In this document: piece after piece, positions 16,036 to 24,072 of the stretch
Numbering within the stretch: the stretch's first letter is position 1
How the letters are laid out: each line of letters begins with the position of its first letter
NCBI RefSeq assembly: GCF_002899825.2
Contig: NZ_PPED02000002.1
Span: forward strand, 1,023,457-1,087,456
DNA from: Chryseobacterium phosphatilyticum
GTDB lineage: Bacteria; Bacteroidota; Bacteroidia; Flavobacteriales; Weeksellaceae
Reading direction: 5' to 3'
Length of the DNA: 64,000 nt
The notes under the pieces: model-generated
Seen by the model: only the letters and a program-made list of their open reading frames with translations
Databases searched by the model: none
Told to the model about the DNA's origin: nothing
Translations under genes and position numbers: made by a program

Positions 16036-17049
16036 ATGGTTTTTGTAACGGGTGCGACCGGAATCCTGGGAAGAGTAATTGTACTGGAGCTTCTTAAAAG
16101 AGGTAAAAATGTACGTGCTTCCAAAAGAACGGGTAGCAATTTAAACGAAGTAAGACATTCATACAGCTTTTATACAGACCATCCGGATGATTTTTTCAAT
16201 AGAATCCAATGGGTGGATGTGGATTTTGATGATCCTGATTCTTTAGAGACTGCTTTAAAAGGGGTTGAAGAAGTATATCATTGTGCTGCAAAAGTAAGCT
16301 TTCATCCTAAAGATGAAAAAGAGATGTACCATACCAATATCAGGGGTACGGAGAGTTTATTGTTTGCCTGCGAAGGATCAGGTGTTAAAAAATTTCTGCA
16401 TGTAAGTTCTGTCGCTGTTTTAGATAATTTTAATGAAAAGGGAGAGCTGGATGAGGAGTCTGATTTTAATCCAAAATTAGAGCATTCAGCCTATGCTATT
16501 TCTAAACATCTATCCGAAATGGAAATCTGGAGAGCTTCAGCAGAAGGAATGAATGTTGTTATTATCAATCCGGGAATGATTGTAGGAAGCGGAAACTGGA
16601 GCCAGAGTAGTGGAGAGCTTTTTTCTACCTTTGAGGATAACAGTTTTACTTTCGCCGGAGGATCTGCCTATGTTGATGTAAGAGACGTTGCGAAAACAGC
16701 TATCGAATTGATGGAAAATAATATTTTTGGTGACCGTTTTATTATTGTTTCCGAAAATAAAAGATTTACTGAAATTGCAAAACAGATCAGAACAAAATTA
16801 GGTCTTAAAGACGCAAAAATACTTTCCGGATCTATTCTGAATATCGGAAGATTAGCCAATACACTTTTCGGATGGTTGATCCCCAAATTAAAAATGGTCA
16901 CAAAAACAAATATTGAGGCCATATCTTCTTTCAACACCATTTCCAATCATAAAGTCAAAGAAAAACTCAATTATCAGTTTATTCCTGTACAAGAAAGTAT
17001 CGACTTTCATCTGAACAATTATATTAACGACAAAAAGCTGAAGAAATGA
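16036..17049 (+). CDS. NAD(P)-dependent epimerase/dehydratase (dihydroflavonol-reductase-like SDR)
   Basis: 337 residues of the extended SDR family. The nucleotide-binding glycine motif is TGATGILG at ~5-12, the NNAG-equivalent is YHCAAKVSF, and the active site has HVSSVAVLD and SAYAISKHLSE (YxxxK, with Tyr as proton donor). C-terminal residues (GGSAYVDVRDVAKTAIELME) are typical of the 4-dihydroflavonol reductase-like subgroup. It reduces or epimerises a nucleotide sugar, ketone or aldehyde. Its stop overlaps the acyl-CoA synthetase start by 4 bp (ATGA), so it may process a fatty-acid-derived substrate. That link is inference. Confidence 0.85.
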   Translation: MVFVTGATGILGRVIVLELLKRGKNVRASKRTGSNLNEVRHSYSFYTDHPDDFFNRIQWVDVDFDDPDSLETALKGVEEVYHCAAKVSFHPKDEKEMYHTNIRGTESLLFACEGSGVKKFLHVSSVAVLDNFNEKGELDEESDFNPKLEHSAYAISKHLSEMEIWRASAEGMNVVIINPGMIVGSGNWSQSSGELFSTFEDNSFTFAGGSAYVDVRDVAKTAIELMENNIFGDRFIIVSENKRFTEIAKQIRTKLGLKDAKILSGSILNIGRLANTLFGWLIPKLKMVTKTNIEAISSFNTISNHKVKEKLNYQFIPVQESIDFHLNNYINDKKLKK

Positions 17050-18815
17050 ATCTTGCAGAGGCAATTATCCTAAAAAATGTAGAAAAACATCCTTTAAAAG
17101 CTGCTATTGGCTTTAAAAAGAAAGATGAAGCCTGGAAAGAGCTGAGCTGGAAAAAATTGAATGAAATTGTTTTCAAAACAGCGAATGCATTAAAGACTTC
17201 AGGAATCAAAGAAGGTGATAAAGTTGCTATTTATTCCGACAATTCATCTGAATGGATGATTATGGATTTAGCTGCTATGGCTATCGGAGCGATTACCGTT
17301 CCTATTTACTCAACGAATAATGCTGAACAGGCAGAATATATTATCAATGACTCAGGATCTAAAGCTGTTTTGGTTGGAAATCAGGTTCAATATGATGCAT
17401 GCCTTGAGTTTTTACATAAAGAAGAAAATAATCTTGAAACGATTATTGTTTCTAAAAAAGCAGTGTGGATCAAGAAAGAATTTAATAGCTTCTATCTTGA
17501 AGATTTTATCGCAAAAGCTTCCCCGGAACTGGAAATCTGTAAAAAAGAAAATGAAGATACTGCTACACTGATTTATACTTCAGGAACAACCGGTACCCCG
17601 AAAGGCGTCATGCTTACCCATGGGAACTTCATTAAAGCTTTTGATTCCCACTTTGAATTTTTTAAGTTTAAAAACTTTGAAGAAGAGCTTTCTCTTGCCT
17701 TTTTACCATTAAGCCATGTTTTTGAAAGAAGCTGGAGTTTACTTTGTTTATACGGAGGAGCCAGGGTATATTTCCTTGAAGATCCGAAAAATATAGCCAA
17801 AGCATTGGAAGAGGTTAAACCTACTATGATGTGCGCCGTTCCAAGGTTTTTCCAAAAAGTTTACGCAGGTGTTCTGGAAAAAGCGGAAGAAGGATCATCA
17901 CTCAAGAAAAAAATATTCGATTGGGCATTGAAAACCGGTTGGGAAACTGCCGAATTGAGAAGAAATGAAAAACCCGTTCCTTTTGGCTTAAAGTTAAAAG
18001 AATCTGTTGCCGATATGCTGGTCTTCAGTAAAATCAAAGAGAAAATGGGCGGCAGACTTTGGTTCTTGCCATGCGGTGGGGCATCTTTGTCTCCTGAAGT
18101 AACCAGATTCTTTGAATCGGTCGGGATCCATGTCACAGTAGGATACGGATTAACAGAAACAACTGCTACTTTAACACTTTTCCCGCTCACTCATTTTGAA
18201 CATGCTACAAGCGGAAAACCATTGCCGGGAGTAGAAATCCGTATTGGTGAAAGTGATGAGATTCAGGCCAAAGGAAACGGAATCATGAAAGGATATTACA
18301 ACAGACCCGAAGAAACTCAAAAAGTCTTTACTGAAGACGGTTGGTTTAAAACAGGAGATGCCGGTAAATTTGATGAACACGGAAATCTTGTTATTACAGA
18401 CCGAATCAAAGACCTGATGAAAACTTCTAACGGAAAATATATTGCTCCACAGCAGATTGAAAACCTTCTGACCAATAATAACTTCATTCAGCAAATTATG
18501 CTGATTGCAGAAGGAAGACAATTCGTTTCAGCATTGATTGTTCCGAATTTTGAATTTTTACAAGACTTTATGAAAGGGAATAACATTCCTTTTACCAATT
18601 GGGCAGAAGCAGTAAAAAACGAAAAAATTATAAGTTTTTACAAGGAAAAACTTAAAGAATTGCAAAACCATCTTGCTGACTATGAAAAAGTGAAGAAATT
18701 TACTTTAATGCCGGCAGAATTTGATATCAATACAGGCGAAATAACCCCAACATTGAAGGTGAAAAGAAATGTGGTTATTAAAAAATATGCAGATATCATC
18801 GAGAATATGTATTAA
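17046..18815 (+). CDS. long-chain acyl-CoA synthetase (AMP-forming, FadD/ACSL-like)
   Basis: 589 residues, the length of bacterial long-chain acyl-CoA synthetases. AMP-binding motifs appear in order: P-loop YTSGTTGTPKGVMLTH at ~177-192, LPLSHVFERSW, VGYGLTETTA, and the hinge GWFKTGDAGKFDEHGNLVIT with DRIKDLMKTSNGKYIAP. The catalytic lysine lies in the C-terminal subdomain (TLKVKRNVV). It activates fatty acids to acyl-AMP and then acyl-CoA at the inner membrane. It is translationally coupled to the upstream SDR by a 4-bp overlap. Confidence 0.93.
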   Translation: MNLAEAIILKNVEKHPLKAAIGFKKKDEAWKELSWKKLNEIVFKTANALKTSGIKEGDKVAIYSDNSSEWMIMDLAAMAIGAITVPIYSTNNAEQAEYIINDSGSKAVLVGNQVQYDACLEFLHKEENNLETIIVSKKAVWIKKEFNSFYLEDFIAKASPELEICKKENEDTATLIYTSGTTGTPKGVMLTHGNFIKAFDSHFEFFKFKNFEEELSLAFLPLSHVFERSWSLLCLYGGARVYFLEDPKNIAKALEEVKPTMMCAVPRFFQKVYAGVLEKAEEGSSLKKKIFDWALKTGWETAELRRNEKPVPFGLKLKESVADMLVFSKIKEKMGGRLWFLPCGGASLSPEVTRFFESVGIHVTVGYGLTETTATLTLFPLTHFEHATSGKPLPGVEIRIGESDEIQAKGNGIMKGYYNRPEETQKVFTEDGWFKTGDAGKFDEHGNLVITDRIKDLMKTSNGKYIAPQQIENLLTNNNFIQQIMLIAEGRQFVSALIVPNFEFLQDFMKGNNIPFTNWAEAVKNEKIISFYKEKLKELQNHLADYEKVKKFTLMPAEFDINTGEITPTLKVKRNVVIKKYADIIENMY

Positions 18816-18937
18816 TTGACTCATCAACCACAAGCCACACAGTAAAGACTTTAGTTATTTAAGTGACCTGCTTTGCATAGATGAAGTACACTTAAGTTGT
18901 ATACCTCCCCAACTTTCACGGATATCCCAGTTGATGC

Positions 18938-18996
18938 CGCGAAATTCCCCTCCTCCGGAGGGTGACGAAAATTCAAAGAATTTTTGACGGGGTGGT
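18938..18996. repeat. interspersed palindromic repeat, copy 1
   Basis: Two nested palindromes: CCTCCGGAGG and AAAATTC-AAA-GAATTTT, flanked by GACGGGGTGG. A related element (reverse orientation, with CCTAAGG in place of the first palindrome centre) occurs at 29111-29162. This suggests a dispersed family of short repeats. It sits in the 214-bp gap before mvaD. I see nothing else in that gap. Confidence 0.55.
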
Positions 18997-19029
18997 TTAA
19001 AAAAGTACTGTTAGCAACCAAATTAAACT

Positions 19030-20085
19030 ATGACAACACAATTTATAGGAAAACCAGATTTTACGATCTCTACACAAACGGTTTCAGAGAGCTGTCCATC
19101 CAATATTGCCCTGATTAAATATTGGGGGAAATATGCGGATCAGATTCCTGCAAACCCTAGTATCAGTTATACGCTGAATCACTGCAAGACCAATACTTCA
19201 ATGGAGTTTATTGCAGGTGAAACTTTTTCTGTACAGACTTTCCTGGCTGGAAACGAAGAAGTGAAGTTTGCAGAGAAAATTGAAAAATATTTCAGAAATA
19301 TAGAGCAATACCTTCCCTGGATTTTACAAGGGAAGTATATCATCAGAACTGAAAATACATTTCCACACAGTTCAGGAATCGCAAGTTCTGCTTCAGGATT
19401 TGGAGCGATTGCAAAATGCCTGATGAAACTGGATGATACTTTTACAGGAAAAATATCTGAAGATGAATCATTGAGAAAAGCTTCTTTTTTAGCAAGACTG
19501 GGAAGCGGAAGTGCCTGCAGAAGTTTGTATAACGGACTTATCGTTTGGGGAGAAACTGAAGAGGTTGAAGGAAGTTCTGATTTGTTTGCGGTACCTTATC
19601 CCGATACTGAAATTCATGAAGTTTTTAAAAACTTCAATGATTGGGTTTTATTGATTCATGAAGGTCAGAAAAGTGTATCTTCTACAGTAGGGCATGGTTT
19701 GATGAAAACCAATCCGTATGCAGAAAGAAGATTTCAGGAGGCGAGAGAAAACTTTGTTCCGATGAAAGAAATTTTAAAAACCGGTGATATGGATCGTTTT
19801 ATCAAGCTGGTGGAGCACGAAGCGCTGACGCTACACGCGATGATGATGATGAGTGAGCCTGCCTTTATTCTGATGAAAACCGGAACCCTGGAAGTGATCA
19901 ATAAGATCTGGGATTTCAGAAGAGAAACAGGATTGCCTTTATTCTTTACACTGGATGCCGGTGCCAATGTTCACCTTTTATTTCCTGGTGATGATCCTGA
20001 AGACCAGATCAGGGTATTCATTGAAACAGAATTATTGCGGCATACCCAAAAGAATGGAGTCGTGAAGGATGTGATGAGGTTTTAA
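19030..20085 (+). CDS. mvaD: diphosphomevalonate decarboxylase
   Basis: 351 residues, GHMP kinase fold. The N-terminus has the conserved CPSNIALIKYWGKYADQIPA, with the substrate-binding Tyr/Trp/Lys. PSISYTLN and the ATP loop FPHSSGIASSASGFGAIAKC (phosphate-binding serines) follow, then RLGSGSACRSLYNGLIVWGE. Near the C-terminus FTLDAGANVHLLFPG holds the catalytic Asp. It converts mevalonate 5-diphosphate to isopentenyl diphosphate, so the organism uses the mevalonate route to isoprenoids, as is usual in Flavobacteriia. No other mevalonate gene is present here. A terminator follows. Confidence 0.95.
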   Translation: MTTQFIGKPDFTISTQTVSESCPSNIALIKYWGKYADQIPANPSISYTLNHCKTNTSMEFIAGETFSVQTFLAGNEEVKFAEKIEKYFRNIEQYLPWILQGKYIIRTENTFPHSSGIASSASGFGAIAKCLMKLDDTFTGKISEDESLRKASFLARLGSGSACRSLYNGLIVWGETEEVEGSSDLFAVPYPDTEIHEVFKNFNDWVLLIHEGQKSVSSTVGHGLMKTNPYAERRFQEARENFVPMKEILKTGDMDRFIKLVEHEALTLHAMMMMSEPAFILMKTGTLEVINKIWDFRRETGLPLFFTLDAGANVHLLFPGDDPEDQIRVFIETELLRHTQKNGVVKDVMRF

Positions 20086-20103
20086 ACTTTAAAAATATTC
20101 AAT

Positions 20104-20127
20104 AAAAGCAGGTTAAGACCTGCTTTT
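20104..20127 (+). terminator. terminator after mvaD
   Basis: AAAGCAGGT / ACCTGCTTT around a TAAG loop, followed by a T7 tract. It lies between convergent genes and may act both ways. Confidence 0.8.
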
Positions 20128-20134
20128 TTTATTC

Positions 20135-21217
20135 CTAATCTTCAGTGACAACAGACTGTCTGTCCCCATCTTCTTCTTTTCCTTCCTCAATGATTTTTTC
20201 GGCCTCAGCTTTTTCTTCGGCAGTCGCTGTCTCCACAAGTTCTTCCTGCTCATCATTGTGATGATCTATGAAGAATTCACAGTATACCGGAAGATGGTCC
20301 GACCCAAAATTTTCAAGTGTTTTCAGTTCTTTAATAAAAATATCTTCACTGTGGAACATCAGATCAATAGGGAACCTTAAAAGGCGATATTTTGCATGGA
20401 ACGTAGAAACAAAGGAATGCCCGATTCTAGGGTCTATCAAATGGCTTGTTTTTCTGAAAAGTACAGAGGATCTTGACCAGGCTACATTATTAAAATCACC
20501 TACTACTATAACCGGTTTTTTGATATCTTTTACACATTGGGCAGTACTCAGAAGATCCCCATCTCTTTCCTTTGATGTTTCCTCTTCTGTAGGACTTGGT
20601 GGCGGAGGATGCACTCCAAAAAAAACAAAAGAAAAACCATCACCTGTTTTCATATGCACTTCAATACTGGGGATATCGTCTGCCACAAAATAATGAGTTC
20701 TGGCACTTTTAATTTCAACTCTTGAGTAAAAATGCATCCCATAAGTGTTTTCGAGAGTTACCTTATGCTGATAGGGATATTTTTCCTCTAAAGGTCTCAT
20801 CGCTTTCTCCCAATCTCCGTTGCTTTCCATTGTCATGAAAAAGTCAGGATTATATTTTTGAATAAGCGTACAGAATTTTTCATATTCTTTATTAAACTGA
20901 TATACATTGGCAGAAATAAAATGCAGTTTTTCAGATGATTTGTGACGTTGTTTGTGTTTTTTTACAGGATAAAGAGGAGTATACCTGATAAGAGTATGGC
21001 CGTGATATATAAATAAAACAAGTAAAAATCCCTGATAATACCATATAGGCTCTGTAGTATTTATGAAAAGTCCTAACAGAAAAGTAAAAAATATAAGGTA
21101 GGTGACTTGTATTTTAGCAAATTCAGGAACCCGGAATACCCAATGAGAATGCTGAATTGTTGGAAGTATTGTGAAGACCACTAAAAGTAGGGCCAGAATC
21201 GTATAAATAATCCACAT
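20135..21217 (-). CDS. endonuclease/exonuclease/phosphatase (EEP) family membrane protein
   Basis: 360 residues from the ATG at 21217; codons farther upstream start only at a TTG. Three N-terminal membrane helices (MWIIYTILALLLVVFTIL; YLIFFTFLLGLFINT; GFLLVLFIYHGHTLI) precede an EEP domain. EEP motifs are FISANVYQFN, DFFMTMESNGD, VVVGDFNNVAWS and the final FGSDHLPVYCEF, where the SDH triad residues are intact. The tail is very acidic (EEQEELVETATAEEKAEAEK). Family members hydrolyse phosphodiesters. Membrane-anchored forms like this are common in Bacteroidota and have no settled substrate. Confidence 0.85.
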   Translation of the reverse strand: MWIIYTILALLLVVFTILPTIQHSHWVFRVPEFAKIQVTYLIFFTFLLGLFINTTEPIWYYQGFLLVLFIYHGHTLIRYTPLYPVKKHKQRHKSSEKLHFISANVYQFNKEYEKFCTLIQKYNPDFFMTMESNGDWEKAMRPLEEKYPYQHKVTLENTYGMHFYSRVEIKSARTHYFVADDIPSIEVHMKTGDGFSFVFFGVHPPPPSPTEEETSKERDGDLLSTAQCVKDIKKPVIVVGDFNNVAWSRSSVLFRKTSHLIDPRIGHSFVSTFHAKYRLLRFPIDLMFHSEDIFIKELKTLENFGSDHLPVYCEFFIDHHNDEQEELVETATAEEKAEAEKIIEEGKEEDGDRQSVVTED

Positions 21218-21332
21218 ATGAAAATTCTTTGGCTGAAATAATTTTTGACACAATTTAAGTAAAATCAATTTTAAAATTCATCATTCAATGTAAATTTTAT
21301 TTTACTTATTTTTATTCCTGTAAATTTATTAT

Positions 21333-21773
21333 ATGTATAAAATAATTATACTTTTTCTTCTGATCAGCATTTCAGGTTTTGGCCAGCAAAATAAGGAGAT
21401 AGAAAAACCTATCCATAATCTCTTTCTTGCTATGAAAAATACAGATCCGGAATTGATGAAGACCGTATTTACAGAAAACGCCATTCTTCAGACCATCACA
21501 AAGGACGGTGCCGTAAAAAATGATAGCATAGAAGACTTTATAACATCTGTTTCAAAATTTCCAAAAGGAGATCTGGAAGAGAGAATCATAATAGAAGCGG
21601 TTCATACTGATGGTAATCTTGCCAGTGTATTTACTCCTTATTCTTTTTATCTGAAAGGAAAGTTTTCACATTGCGGAGCCAATAGTTTTCAGCTGGTAAA
21701 ACAAAATAATGAGTGGAAAATTCAATATATCATTGATACCCGAAGAAAGGACCATTGCCAAGAAATCAAATAA
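21333..21773 (+). CDS. exported NTF2-like (SnoaL-type) protein
   Basis: 146 residues with a signal peptide MYKIIILFLLISISGFGQ. The mature part follows the NTF2-like cone fold pattern: helix NKEIEKPIHNLFLAMKNTDP, ELMKTVFTENAIL, and the late strands GNLASVFTPYSFYLKG and FQLVKQNNEWKIQYIIDTRR. This subgroup is often annotated as nuclear transport factor 2 family protein and has no assigned activity. Its end lies 31 bp before the VOC gene, so the two are likely co-transcribed. Confidence 0.8.
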   Translation: MYKIIILFLLISISGFGQQNKEIEKPIHNLFLAMKNTDPELMKTVFTENAILQTITKDGAVKNDSIEDFITSVSKFPKGDLEERIIIEAVHTDGNLASVFTPYSFYLKGKFSHCGANSFQLVKQNNEWKIQYIIDTRRKDHCQEIK

Positions 21774-21804
21774 TATACAACTACGTGTTAATTCAACAGT
21801 ACAT

Positions 21805-22182
21805 ATGAAGATCCATCACATTGCCATCATTTGTTCAGATTATGAAGTTTCTAAAAAATTTTATACAGAAGTACTGGGGCTGAATATTATCCGCGAAGTA
21901 TATCGTGAAGAAAGACAATCTTACAAGCTTGATCTCGCTATCGGAGACCATTATGTTATTGAATTATTTTCCTTTCCGGACCCGCCTCAAAGACCTTCAC
22001 GTCCGGAGGCTTGTGGATTAAGGCATCTTGCTTTTTCAGTTGAAAACGTTACTGAAAAACGAAATGAACTGATAGGGAAAGGACTAGATTGTGAAGACAT
22101 CAGAATAGATGAATTTACAGGAAAAGAATTTTTCTTTACTCAGGATCCCGATCAATTGCCGTTGGAGTTCTATGAAATGTGA
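21805..22182 (+). CDS. VOC family protein (glyoxalase-like, YaeR/GloA2-type)
   Basis: 125 residues from the ATG at 21805, giving the typical start MKIHHIAIICSDYEVSKKFY. Paired beta-alpha-beta modules carry metal-ligand candidates His5, Glu in VIELFSFP, His in GLRHLAFSVEN and Glu in QLPLEFYEM. This is the SMU1112c/YaeR-like vicinal-oxygen-chelate branch. Such proteins resemble glyoxalase I, but the real substrate is uncertain. An earlier start inside the previous gene is unlikely because it would add an unrelated 32-residue extension. It is convergent with the DUF1634 gene, 3 bp apart. Confidence 0.88.
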   Translation: MKIHHIAIICSDYEVSKKFYTEVLGLNIIREVYREERQSYKLDLAIGDHYVIELFSFPDPPQRPSRPEACGLRHLAFSVENVTEKRNELIGKGLDCEDIRIDEFTGKEFFFTQDPDQLPLEFYEM

Positions 22183-22185
22183 AAA

Positions 22186-22569
22186 TTAGTGAGCGTAACC
22201 TGCAAAGAAACTTACTGCCATAATGGTTAAAACAATAGAGGAAATGACTACATATACGTAGTCTTTTTCCTTTAAATAGCCTATCAGAGCAAATACAATT
22301 CTCATTAATGGAGTAAAAATCAAAAGAAGGATACCCAACTGAATAATTGCAGAACCTTGTCCCTTACATAAAGAATCCCAAAAATGACTCCATACTTTTT
22401 CTGAAGAGGTTCCTACATTCAGGCTGCTGTATTTTTTAGGCATTTCGAAACCTTCAATAAATAGCTTAACAAACCCAATTAATGACGTAGCTACCGATAG
22501 AATAACTCCCAATCTGAGAAGATTTCCTACCGAACGGTTCAGGTCAACGTCTGTGAAATTCTTTTTCAT
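22186..22569 (-). CDS. DUF1634 domain membrane protein
   Basis: 127 residues with three membrane helices (NLLRLGVILSVATSLIGFVK; AIIQLGILLLIFTPLMRIVF; YVYVVISSIVLTIMAVSFF). DUF1634 proteins are nearly always encoded beside TauE/SafE-type exporters, and here the start codon overlaps the stop of that gene by 1 bp. A partner or accessory role in the same anion transport is the usual inference, without direct proof. Confidence 0.9.
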   Translation of the reverse strand: MKKNFTDVDLNRSVGNLLRLGVILSVATSLIGFVKLFIEGFEMPKKYSSLNVGTSSEKVWSHFWDSLCKGQGSAIIQLGILLLIFTPLMRIVFALIGYLKEKDYVYVVISSIVLTIMAVSFFAGYAH

Positions 22570-23399
22570 TATCTGAAACTTTTGTTGATACCGTTATACA
22601 TCATATAAATAGAAAGAATGGTAATGACAATCGCAAAAAATACCTTTAGCTTTTTGGTTTTGGATACCATTAATGTTTTCGATCCTATAAAACTTCCTAT
22701 GACAACCCCTATCAGTACAGGAGCTACAATGACAGGGATAATTTCACCTCTCTGGAAGTAGATTAAGGCACTCGCTACAGCTGTTACCCCAATCATAAAG
22801 TTACTGGTGGTAGTAGAAACTTTGAAAGGCAGTTTCATCATATTATCCATAGCCAATACTTTCAAAGCTCCGGAACCAATTCCAAGAAGTCCTGACATCG
22901 CTCCGGCAAACATCATCATCAAAAATCCGGGAACTGTATTTCTTGCAGAGTAGCTTTTGAGTATTCCCTTGTCAGGGAAAGTACCATATAATTTTAGTTT
23001 TTCTTCCAGGCTTCCTTTGATTAAAGGCTCCTGATGATCCGGTTTTCCTTTAAGGTTCAGGATCACCGTCAGAAGAAGGATACTGGCGAAAATAATTCCT
23101 ATTGTATTGGGATTAAGCATTCCCGAAACCAATGCTCCGATAATAGCACCTGCGGTGGTAGCAATCTCCAGGAACATGCCAATTCGCATATTGGTAAAAC
23201 CTTCTTTCACAAAAGCTACCGCTGCACCGGAAGAAGTTCCGATGACAGAGATCAATGATGCTCCGATAGCATAATGCATTGGGACGCCGAAACCCAGCGT
23301 TAATAATGGAATAATAATGACTCCTCCTCCTAAACCTGTAAGTGAACCCAACAGACCGGCGGAAATTGCGCCCAGGAAGAGTATGATAATTTCTGACAT
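22569..23399 (-). CDS. TauE/SafE family sulfite/organosulfonate exporter
   Basis: 276 residues with 8 membrane helices in two repeats. It has the family signature SAGLLGSLTGLGGGVIIIPL at the N-terminus and its second-half counterpart GAMSGLLGIGSGALKVLAMD. TauE/SafE proteins move sulfite, sulfonates or related anions across the inner membrane. It forms a two-gene operon with DUF1634. The promoter at 23416-23446 lies back to back with that of the DUF1543 gene, so the two units may be co-regulated. No sulfur-metabolism genes are adjacent, so substrate is open. Confidence 0.92.
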   Translation of the reverse strand: MSEIIILFLGAISAGLLGSLTGLGGGVIIIPLLTLGFGVPMHYAIGASLISVIGTSSGAAVAFVKEGFTNMRIGMFLEIATTAGAIIGALVSGMLNPNTIGIIFASILLLTVILNLKGKPDHQEPLIKGSLEEKLKLYGTFPDKGILKSYSARNTVPGFLMMMFAGAMSGLLGIGSGALKVLAMDNMMKLPFKVSTTTSNFMIGVTAVASALIYFQRGEIIPVIVAPVLIGVVIGSFIGSKTLMVSKTKKLKVFFAIVITILSIYMMYNGINKSFR

Positions 23400-23415
23400 A
23401 CTACAAATAATGTTA

Positions 23416-23446
23416 CAAATATAAAATTATTGTTGTAGTCTGCCAA
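23416..23446 (-). promoter_or_regulatory. promoter of the tauE-DUF1634 operon
   Basis: Minus strand: TTG (23446-23444), 20-nt spacer, TATATTTG (23423-23416). The predicted +1 near 23411 leaves a ~12-nt leader. Confidence 0.65.
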
Positions 23447-23450
23447 ACAT

Positions 23451-23479
23451 TTGAAAAAGATAAATTTAACGTATTTTTG
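23451..23479 (+). promoter_or_regulatory. promoter of the DUF1543 gene, abutting its start
   Basis: TTG (23451-23453), 18-nt spacer, TATTTTTG (23472-23479). It ends 5 nt before the ATG at 23485. Its -33 element is only 4 nt from the -33 element of the divergent promoter. Confidence 0.65.
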
Positions 23480-23484
23480 TATGC

Positions 23485-24048
23485 ATGAAAAGTGAAATGA
23501 AATTATTTTATGTGATCCTTGGAGCTACACCAAAAGGAAGAAACATTGAACAACATGATGTGTTTTTCGGAATCGCTGAAAGTCTTAAAGATTTGGTTCC
23601 GGATATGAAAGACTTCTGGAAGGAAGCAGAAGGTAAAATTCACCTTGATTGTCATCAGGAAGTAAGATTTGCGGATGGGTATGAAGTAAAAATCGTAGAA
23701 AAAGGAGAAAAAACGTCTGAGCAACAATTGTACTTCCTGAATTTAGGAGGATATAAACCCGGTTTTTTTGAAGAGTTTCATGAGCAACACCTGATGGTAG
23801 GGCAGTCTATGGCAGAGATTGTAAAAAGAGCCAGAGGTACTGAATTTTATCAAACTATGGGTTTTGAAGGAGCAGTAAGTCATATTGATGATAAACACGG
23901 GGTAGATATCGATGATATTTTCAATGTAAATGATATACTTCCTGAAAATATGAAAGAAAAATATTCCATTGTTCTTACAAAGTCTGATGCAGAAAATCAG
24001 GAGAACCCAATGGGAGTGGGATATTTAAAAATTGATAAAGTTCAATAA
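23485..24048 (+). CDS. DUF1543 domain-containing protein
   Basis: 187 residues, with no signal peptide or membrane helix. The opening MKLFYVILGATPKGRNIEQH and following DVFFGIAESL mark DUF1543. The domain appears duplicated loosely: HLDCHQEVRFADGYEVKIV in the first half, and HGVDIDDIFNVNDILPENMK in the second. Function is unknown. An in-frame ATG lies only four codons earlier in another frame and is not used. purK follows after 24 bp, so it is probably the first gene of a DUF1543-purK transcript. Confidence 0.85.
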   Translation: MKSEMKLFYVILGATPKGRNIEQHDVFFGIAESLKDLVPDMKDFWKEAEGKIHLDCHQEVRFADGYEVKIVEKGEKTSEQQLYFLNLGGYKPGFFEEFHEQHLMVGQSMAEIVKRARGTEFYQTMGFEGAVSHIDDKHGVDIDDIFNVNDILPENMKEKYSIVLTKSDAENQENPMGVGYLKIDKVQ

Positions 24049-24072
24049 GAAAGAATCTAATAAAAATAAAAA

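Noticed and set aside
16036..18815. Reductase and acyl-CoA synthetase as tailoring genes of the peptide cluster
   Set aside because: A terminator at 15755-15794 and a separate promoter precede them; no known role for such enzymes in microviridin-type pathways.
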